Shown: piece after piece, positions 56,404-64,000 of the stretch
Position numbering within the stretch: position 1 is the first letter of the stretch
Layout: each line of letters opens with the position of its first letter
NCBI RefSeq assembly: GCF_021347895.1
Contig: NC_067122.1
Span: 34,008,215 to 34,072,214 of the forward strand
Direction: 5' to 3'
DNA from: Acanthochromis polyacanthus
Lineage: Eukaryota > Chordata > Actinopteri > Pomacentridae
DNA length: 64,000 bases
Made by a program: the position numbers and the translations under genes
Notes under the pieces: generated by a model
What the model saw: only the letters and a program-made list of their open reading frames with translations
Told to the model about the DNA's origin: nothing
Database searches by the model: none

Positions 56404-59050
56404 TGAATTGACTCTGATGTAGCCTACTGGTGATAACACGGAATCTCCAGATACGTAAAGTATTATCCCTTGCAACCATAATAACACGCCTCAGAGCATA
56501 GGCCTACTGTGACTCTTTTTTTCTTTGAAATGAGGGAAGCTGTTTTTTGTTGGATTATTATAATGCTTGCTTCACTGATTTAAGTTCTAACAGGCGATAT
56601 GGATGAATAATTAGTTTTGCAGTAGAGTTTGATGATTTTTTTTTAAAGTTTTGATGGATAATATTCAATTTACACTATGACTAATCTCTGTTGTTTTTCT
56701 TTTTATGACATTTGATTGGTTTATACAGAATATTGAGTGGGGGTTGGAGGGGCGGGCTTTCGTGATGTATGATAGCCAGCTTTCTCAGTTCAGGTGCCCA
56801 TATAGTGGGTGTAATGTTTGTGGCCATTGCCACCTTGTTATATGTTTTAATGTTAGTTGCAAGTTCGTGTTTTTCCTTTTTCTTTTTGGCGACATGAGGT
56901 TGAATATATGGAACTTCATATCTCTGACTATAACTCATATACAGGAGCACAAAACTCTGCCCAGCCTTGTCCCTTATAATGTCTATGTTACACATAGCTA
57001 GCTGGAATATAAATGGTTTAAATGCCCCCATTAAGTGCTCAATGTGTCTTGATTGGCTTAAAAGACACAAAATTGATGTGGCCTTCATTCAAGAGTCACA
57101 TTTTAAACACTCTGACAAACAACGTTTATCGAACCGTTATTACTATACTTCAGCTGCGGCTACTTTCAACTCCAAGAGCCGTGGAGCCCTGGTGGTACTG
57201 AGGCGTAGCTTATCCTTAACAATAGTTGGAAGCTATGAAAGCGATGATGGTCATATTGCTTACATCAAAGCAAGTATATACGGTCAGAGAATAGCATTTC
57301 TGTGTATATATGCCACAAATCACTTTAGTCCAGAGTTTTTTGGCACTATTAGCAAAACTTTATATGACCTACAGGATTTTTCAGTTATCACTGGCTGGAT
57401 ATGAACACTGTCCTTGATCCTTTACTTGATAGATCTAGTGCACCAACTCAACATATCTCTCCTTCAACACTTGCTTTCCAAGGTTTTGTTGACAATTTTG
57501 GTCTCACAGATCTATATAGAGCTGTAAACCCTTCTTCAAGACAATATAGTTTTTATTCGTTCAGACACAAAACCTATTCAAGGATGGATCATTTACTGGC
57601 TTCTGCAACCCTATACACTGAAATTCATTCAGCTGTGATTCATCCTAACTCTTTATCTGACCATTGTGTTATTACATCGCAGTTCACACTTGCCAGGACT
57701 CCATCTAAGGCCACAAGATGGCACTTCAATACCACATTACTTAAAAACAATGATTATTGTGTCCATTTCAGAAATAATTTCAAAACATTTATTTCAGAGA
57801 ATGCTAACTCAGAGGACCCTCGAGTACTGTGGGGTGCAATTAAAGGGTCTGTGAGAAATACAACTATTACCTTCACTTCATATCTCAATCGAACTAGACT
57901 GGGCAAAATTAATTCACTTAACCGAATTACAAAGGCTTGAACAAGCTCAGCAGGGGGATGGCGCCTTAGGTGACAATAAAAAGAAAATTAACAGTTAGAG
58001 TTAAGTTAAATAACATTTTGACATTACGGGCTGAATTTCAAATTCATAGAACTAGACGGAACTATTATTTTAATGGCTCAAGACAAAGTCATCTGCTCTG
58101 TCTTAGCCTGGAAAAACATGAAAAATTTTCCAACATTGCAGCTATCAGCTCAAATCAAAATCTGTTGACTGCTCCTAAAGAAATTAACACTGCATTCAAA
58201 AATTATTATGCAGAGCTATAAAAATCTGAAATTTCATTGGACAAAACTAAATGTGAATCCTTTCTACAAGATTTAGAGCTTCCCACCCTTGAGCAAGAAG
58301 CTGCACAGCGACTAGGGGAACCAATTACTCTGACTGAGCTGAGAGGTGCTATAGCTGGTATGAAAAAAAGACAAGTCTCCGGGATGGGATGGGATACCCC
58401 CAGAGTTTTATCTCACCTTTTGGGAAGAACTGGGACAATACTTTTTAGCCATGATTCATAAAGCTATTGAAGTTGGTTCCTTTTTCAATGACGTGAATGC
58501 TGCCTTGATAGCTGTACTGCCCAAACCCAATAAGGACACTACGAAATGTGGGAACTATAGACCATCGTCTATCCTTAATGCAGAAATTAAAATCTTTGCC
58601 CGTATACTAGCCTCCTGAATAGAACCCTACATAGCCACATTAATTAATAGTGACCAGACAGGCTTTGTGAAATCAAGACTTGCTTCTGATAATGTATGGC
58701 GTCTGCTTCATGTAATTCATGCTGCCAGGGATATTCCCTCTCCATGTGCAATAATGAGCCTCGATGCAGAAAAAGCCTTTGATAGGCTAGAATGGGAATA
58801 CTTGTGGGTGGTTTTGCAACGCTTTAAATTGGGTTCAACTTTTATTAAGTTAACTAAACTACTACATAACCCATCTGCAATGATTAACACAAATGGCATT
58901 ATATCAAATAAGATTAATTTATTTCGCTCGTGCCGACAAGGATGTCCGTTAAGCCGTTTTCTTTTTATTTTGTCATTAGAGCCCCTCGCACAGAAAATTC
59001 GTCAACACCCAAATATTTCCCCCATCACTTTTAACAATACCCAGCCCGAT

Positions 59051-59581
59051 CTCACGGGGATTCGTGAAACTGTCACGTAAGTTTTAGTTTCGGTTTCGTG
59101 TGCACCAACACGATTTCGTCATGTTTTTCGTGCCGCTCACCACGAAATGCGCACCAATGTATTTTAAACGGCGGACTTTTCGTGCCACTCAGAACGTATT
59201 TCAAAAGAATGTGTATATTATATTTTTAATGTAAAACCGTGGCGAATCCAACGCTATATTTTGCATGACATCGTCCCTAAACATAACCCTAACCATAACC
59301 CTAACCATAACCTAACCATAAGCCGGTGGTACACTTACCAATTTGCATAGGAATTTCAAGAATGTCCGGCGGCCGGCAGCCGCAAATGCGATCACACAAG
59401 CAGTATACGCCGATGGACAGCTTAGATCGTCATGAATCCGCCGGTATAAACCACTTTCAGATGTGATTACCACAGCGAAAAACATTTCGTGGTGAGCGGC
59501 ACGAAAAACATGACGAAATCGTGTTGGTGCGCACGAAACCGAAACTAAAACTTACGTGACAGTTTCACGAATCCCCGTGAG
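59051..59581. mobile_element. Non-autonomous DNA element with 99-bp terminal inverted repeats
   Basis: 59051-59149 and 59483-59581 are near-perfect reverse complements (start CTCACGGGGATTCGTGAAAC). It lies inside L1 ORF2, separating the reverse-transcriptase motifs. The centre holds (ACCCTAACCATA)n-like repeats at 59275-59320 and a fragment of the TTAA-flanked family at 59322-59480. No transposase. No target duplication could be defined. Confidence 0.85.
59322..59480 (+). mobile_element. TTAA-flanked repeat family, fragment (copy 3)
   Basis: GCCGGTGGTACACTTACCAA through CCGCCGGTATAAACCACTTT matches the left third of 62486-63021 in the same orientation. It is nested within the 99-bp-TIR element. 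Confidence 0.75.
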
Positions 59582-61566
59582 ACCGGGTTGCAGCCAATAC
59601 CACACACTTCATATCGCTATATGCTGATGACATATTATTATATTTCGACAGAGCAACCTCATCATTGCCACATATTCTGGATACTTATCACGAATTTAGT
59701 TCTCTATCCGGTTACAAAATCAATTGGACAAAATCTGCACTTCTTTCTCTAAACTCTAAATTGAACCTGAGCTCATTACCTCAGCACGTCCCAGTGGTCA
59801 AACAATTTAAATACTTGGGGGTGGACATTTTTCCTTCTTTAACTACTATTGCCAGCAAGAATTTTCAGGGCGTCCATAGTAAAATTGAGGCGGATCTAAA
59901 TAGATGGTCTCACTTGCCAAAATCAGTACAAGCTCGTGTGTCAATAATTAAAATGGATATTTTACCACGGATAAATTTCTTTTCTTCGATGTTGCCCTTA
60001 CCACCCCCAATTAACTACTGGGAAAATGTACACTCTTTGGTCTCTAAGTTTATTTGGGGAGGGAAACGGACGCGTGTGAAATTAACCACACTTCAACGTG
60101 ATAAAACAGAAGGTGGTCTTTCCGTGCCCAACTTCAAATACTATTTTTGGTCATTTGTACTGAGACCACTCACAGACTGGCTTAACCCCAATTCTGCTCC
60201 GTGTTGGAAACCTATAGAAAATAACCTAGCATCCCCACACAGATTAGAGGATCTGATTTACTCCACTGTCCCTTTGAAACGAGCTAAGCTGCGACTTGGT
60301 CCCATAATGAGTTTCCTCTTATCAACATGGGTTATTACTGAGAAGGAATCTAAGAACACATGCAAATGGCACAGAAATAGTCCACTCTTTCATAATTATT
60401 CCCTACTCACTGGGGGGTCCCATTTTCATCTCCGGAATGGAGCTCTAGGGGTATCCATGTTTTGGCTGATACTTATAATGAGAATGGGCTTCGTGATTTC
60501 AATGATTTGAAGCTGTCTTACCAATTACCTTGATCATCTTTATTTCTGTATTTCCAACTATGATCATCTGTGAAAGCATATGGAATGCCATGGAATTCTC
60601 CTCTTACTGCTCACCCTTTGCACTCCATATTGTACAACAAAGGATGAAAAAGAGGTTTGGTCTCTCGAATTTATTCACTTATCCGGGACGCTTCTTATAA
60701 AATCCTCCCTATTGTACATGTGTGGTCTAACGAAATGAAGCACTACAACGGAGGTGACTCATTGAACTGGGAAAAGATCTGGTCCTCAATTGTCTTTGCT
60801 TCTAAAAATCCAAACCATCAACAGATCCATTTCAATTATATCCACAGGACTTACCTCACTCCGAGCAGAAACTTTCTCATGAAACGTTTACCATCTCCAA
60901 ATTGCACCCTGTGCTCAGATGGACTTACAGGCTCATATTTACATATGTACTGGGAATGTAAGGATGTGAACCTTTTTTGGGGTGAGGTCTGTTATACTTT
61001 ATCTAATGTACTGGAAATCACTGTGCCATGTTCTCCCATTGTGCTACTCCTGAATGATATCACCTCTTTAAAATTGGCATGCTGGAAGAGACGCATCCTC
61101 CTAACGGGCATCACTGCTGCCAAAAAGATGCTGGCTTTACGCTGGAAACCTCCACATAAAATTACCAAGCCCCATTGGATTAACACATATATTGACATAA
61201 TAAATATGGAGCTTTCATTGGCAAGAATGCACAGTGCTGGAGCTGATACTATTCTAGCTTGGCAATCAATGGCAGATAAGATTCAGGAATTGCTGTAACT
61301 TCTATATCTATTTGCATCTCTTGTTTAAACATGGTCTGTCATATCCTGTAAAAGTTTTATATAGATCCAAATTTGGGGGGTTGTCGCCTGCTTTTTTTTT
61401 CTTTCTTTTCTCTCTCTTCCTTTAATTTCCTTATTTATTTTTATTTTATTTTTTTAAAATTTCTATTAGATTGCAATGTACCTTTAACTTGTACCGGACT
61501 GCTGTACCTGTTCTACTTGAAAAGCAATTAAAAAATTGTTCACAAAAAAAAAGAAATAGTGGTATT

Positions 61567-61980
61567 CATTTTTATTAGATTTCTATGGTTGCTATTTCTT
61601 TTGTTAATTTTTAAATTGTTTAAATTATTGAATTTTTGCAGTCAGGGGAAAGACACAGTCTCAAAGTTAACTGAATTACTGGAGGGTGACAGCTGTGAGG
61701 AAACTGCAGAGAGGTGTGGAAGACTACACCTCTGGGTCCTGGTCTGAACTCTGGGTTGTCATACTTTAGGAGTTCTAATAAAATCAGCCATATTTCTGGA
61801 AATAAGAGCTGCACCAGCCAAAGCGGGATGGATGCCGTCTCTCCTTTCCCATCTTCCAGGCATGATATCCCAATTTTTCTAACTGGAATTCTGAATGGAA
61901 GAGAAACACAGGCAATGACAGTCAAACTGAGCCTTATTTTGTGTGAACTCATGCTTTTACTTCAGTTTTTTTTTTTTTTT
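61567..61980 (-). pseudogene. L2/Rex1-like LINE, 5' part, displaced by the L1
   Basis: Resumes the minus-strand LINE after the L1 target duplication. Short Leu/Pro-rich frames (EDGKGETASIPLWLVQLLFP near 61830) look like decayed 5' coding or leader sequence. Assigned mainly from position and orientation. Confidence 0.4.
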
Positions 61981-62485
61981 TGATCAACCAAACTTTAGAT
62001 ACAGACTACTCCACTCATTTGTACCATCAGTCCGCATCGGAATCATTCAACTTTGACGGCTTCCCAGCCTTAATCAGATATTGATATGGACCAATCAAGA
62101 GCTTTCCCTCTCTGTAACTCCAACCAAGTTTCCTTTGTGTCTGAATCTAACTGAATCTTAACCACATGGTGTTCCTCAAAAAATATTCATATTTTTTTCA
62201 AAAAACGGGTTATTCTTGATGACATTTTTTGGTCTCGTAAGGTGTAAATATAATGGTGTATAAAGGATGAGCATAGTCACAGTGATGTGATCCATTTGTT
62301 TGTGGAATACCAATTTGAGTCTTTGAGTGTGGAATGCAGCTATTTCCATCTTTGAAACCAGACACGATGACCCAAAGGTGGACGTGACTGGAGAAACCAA
62401 GCATACCATTAATGGCCTAAACCTGTCAATCACAAGTCAACACTGTCCTAAAACATGCTCAGTCTATCATGTACATCTTTCTTAA

Positions 62486-63021
62486 CCCCTTAAACTTCAG
62501 TGTACCACCGGCGGTACACCTACTAATTTGCATAGGAATTTCAAGAATGTCCGACGGCTGCAAACACGATTATACAAACATTATACGCCGATGGAAAGCT
62601 TAGATTCTCATGAATCCGCCGGTATAAACCACTTTCAGATGCGATTACCACAGCGGGTGAGAAAAACACATTTGTCCGACAAAAACGAATATCCATCCAT
62701 CCTTTCTCAAAACACGGCTTCAACGCACACAGTGCGACTCACATTTCCGGGTTCATTATTACACACAAAAAAAAAAAGATTCCACAAAAAATGGCCATAA
62801 TCCAACCTTTTACATCCAGACGACACAAGCCAGTAAACTATTTTGTCCAAAACATGTCCTGAAGTCGGTATAAAATCCCCGAATCGGTCATTTTCAAGGA
62901 AATGCACCTCGCAATGCCCGTCCAATATTCCCCGTATTTTTCGTAATTTTTTTAATTTAAAAATAGAATATTAGCTATTTTTTGTACTGAAAACGGCTGG
63001 AATTGACTGAAGCTTAAAGGG
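62486..63021 (+). mobile_element. TTAA-flanked repeat, copy 2 (best preserved)
   Basis: TTAA at 62482-62485 and 63022-63025. Ends CCCCTTAAACTTCAG and, reversed, CCCTTTAAGCTTCAG. 536 bp. The reverse strand holds an open frame of about 72 codons (62925-62707) with the same reading as one in copy 1. piggyBac-like by target and ends. Confidence 0.75.
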
Positions 63022-63214
63022 TTAATGGAACCATAATTAATTAAAACAACACCTTGCTGTAGTCAGAAAGTCTCGAAACTTGTCAGTGGGACCATAAATT
63101 CAGTAGAAAAATGTTAATGGAGGTAACAAATCAAGTGAGAAGTAGGGTCATTTCTACACAGACTTGTTTTTCACCCCCTGTTGACCAGGTGTTGAAAATG
63201 CCTCCATGTTGATT

Positions 63215-63720
63215 TCATTTGTCAGGCCTGGAGGCATACATCCAATCTGTGTACTGACCCATAGGGGTCAATTCTGGCCCCTCTACCGTTCTTTCTTTAT
63301 ATGCTACCGCTGGGGTCGATATTTAGGAAGCATGATATTCCTTTTCACTGCTTCGCTGATGCTGTGCAGGTGTACTCACCATTAAAGGTCCCTTCTAAGG
63401 AATCTCTTCATGCTGTGTTTAATTGCGTGAGGGATATTAAAAACATGTCTGGACTTAAATTTCTTTGTCCTGTTTGGTCACCCTGACCTGGTCTACGTCC
63501 TTGCCAGCTCCCTTGGCCCACTAGCACCTTATATACAATTGCAGGCTAGGAATCTTAGTGTTATTGTTGATGAGGCGTTTAAATTAGACAAGCAGATCAG
63601 CTCAGTGGTCAAGGCTAGCTTCTTTCAGCTTCGGCTTCTGGCCAGAGTCGAACCCTATCTAAGCAGAACTGATCTAGAAAAAACTATCTATGCTTTTATT
63701 ACGGGTTTATTTATAAAGGG
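63215..63720 (+). pseudogene. L2-like LINE reverse transcriptase fragment
   Basis: PLGSIFRKHDIPFHCFADAV (YADD box changed to FADA) at about 63306-63365, then NLSVIVDEAFKLDKQISSVV and ARVEPYLSRTDLEKTIYAFI near 63550-63700, with a frame change near 63485. Dead fragment. Bases 63720-64000 hold nothing I can name. Confidence 0.65.
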
Positions 63721-64000
63721 GAGAATTAGCAGGGGACAGATGAAGGAAATCAAGGATCTGGGGAAACTAAAACTAACTTACTAACTGGCCCATAATGACA
63801 GAATGAGTAAATAAGCAAATGTTGGCTAGCAGAAGCCCCTCAAAAACTTTATACGTGGCTAAAAAAGAAAGGAGAAAAAAAAAGAGAGAAAATGTCTTTC
63901 ATCATGTCTTCTTACTAGTGCAGTAATTTTGAGTTCTTTTGTTTGTTTTCATCTTATGTCTGAACAAAAGAACTCAAAACTACTACAAGAGTTTTACAAC

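Larger units (their letters stand above)
56982..61298 (+). pseudogene. L1 ORF2 (endonuclease, reverse transcriptase), broken
   Basis: Endonuclease: SWNINGLNAPIK (about 57000), AFIQESHF (about 57088), SRMDHLLAS and SDHCVITS (about 57580-57680). Reverse transcriptase: MSLDAEKAFDRLEWEYLW (about 58755), RQGCPLSRFLFILSLEPLAQ (about 58940), YADDILLYFD (about 59622). C-terminal Cys/His region: CTLCSDGLTGSYLHMYWEC (about 60905-60960). Breaks: a one-base frame change at about 57390 in the GDMN motif, stops and frame changes at 57940, 58220, 58460 and 60510, and a 531-bp insertion at 59051-59581 between motifs B and C. No activity is possible from this copy. Confidence 0.85.
55463..61552 (+). mobile_element. 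Full-length L1-clade LINE with 14-bp target duplication
   Basis: GAAATAGTGGTATT occurs directly before (55449-55462) and directly after (61553-61566) the element. The 3' end is A-rich (CAATTAAAAAATTG then a poly-A run). Order: 5' UTR, ORF1, ORF2, 3' UTR. The 5' UTR holds ACAAGATGGCTGCG (about 55494), a YY1-like site, and a CACGTG box. It splits an older minus-strand LINE. Confidence 0.9.

Overview
The window is vertebrate nuclear DNA, most probably from a teleost fish. The evidence is GT-AG introns, tRNA-derived fish-type SINEs, Tc1, hAT, TTAA-type and L1/L2/Gypsy elements, and two host loci that lie close together in vertebrates (rnf130 and mrnip; this synteny is recalled, not looked up). 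There are no prokaryotic operons, no CRISPR array and no free-standing tRNA or rRNA gene. Most of the window is nested transposable elements; host coding DNA is confined to about 5.5-12.1 kb.

Layout. 0-3.2 kb: a decayed Tx1-like LINE ORF1 with a zinc knuckle, then the integrase end of a Gypsy element with polypurine tract and 3' LTR. 3.8-4.4 kb: a dead Tc1/mariner copy. 5.5-6.0 kb: one exon of an rnf130 (Goliath)-like gene, split by an antisense SINE. 7.2-12.1 kb (minus): a seven-exon mrnip gene with intact splice phases; its introns hold an internally deleted Tc1 and a 31-bp minisatellite. 13.6-15.0 kb: a long foldback structure. 17.6-20.9 kb: a complete but broken ZMYM/DUF4371-type hAT with an 8-bp target duplication. 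22.3-23.9 kb: a non-autonomous hAT holding a TTAA-flanked element. 26.8-28.4 kb: a Tc1 with an uninterrupted 339-residue DD34E transposase. 29.6-38.6 kb: MITEs, SINE pieces, an old Tc1 fossil, L2-like LINE ends and a solo LTR with a 5-bp duplication.

38.6-62 kb is a nest on the minus strand. An L2/Rex1-like LINE is cut by a V-SINE, a hAT MITE, a HECT-gene/integrase unit, a Gypsy element inside a TA microsatellite, and a full-length L1 with a 14-bp target duplication. That L1 itself carries a 99-bp-TIR element, which contains a third copy of the TTAA family.

The most unusual content is the 43.2-47.65 kb unit. A spliced HECT-type ubiquitin ligase gene (+) faces, tail to tail, exons of an integrase-core transposase-like gene (-). 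I read this as a possible gene-carrying DNA transposon, now damaged. All family assignments rest on motifs read by eye; none was checked against a database.
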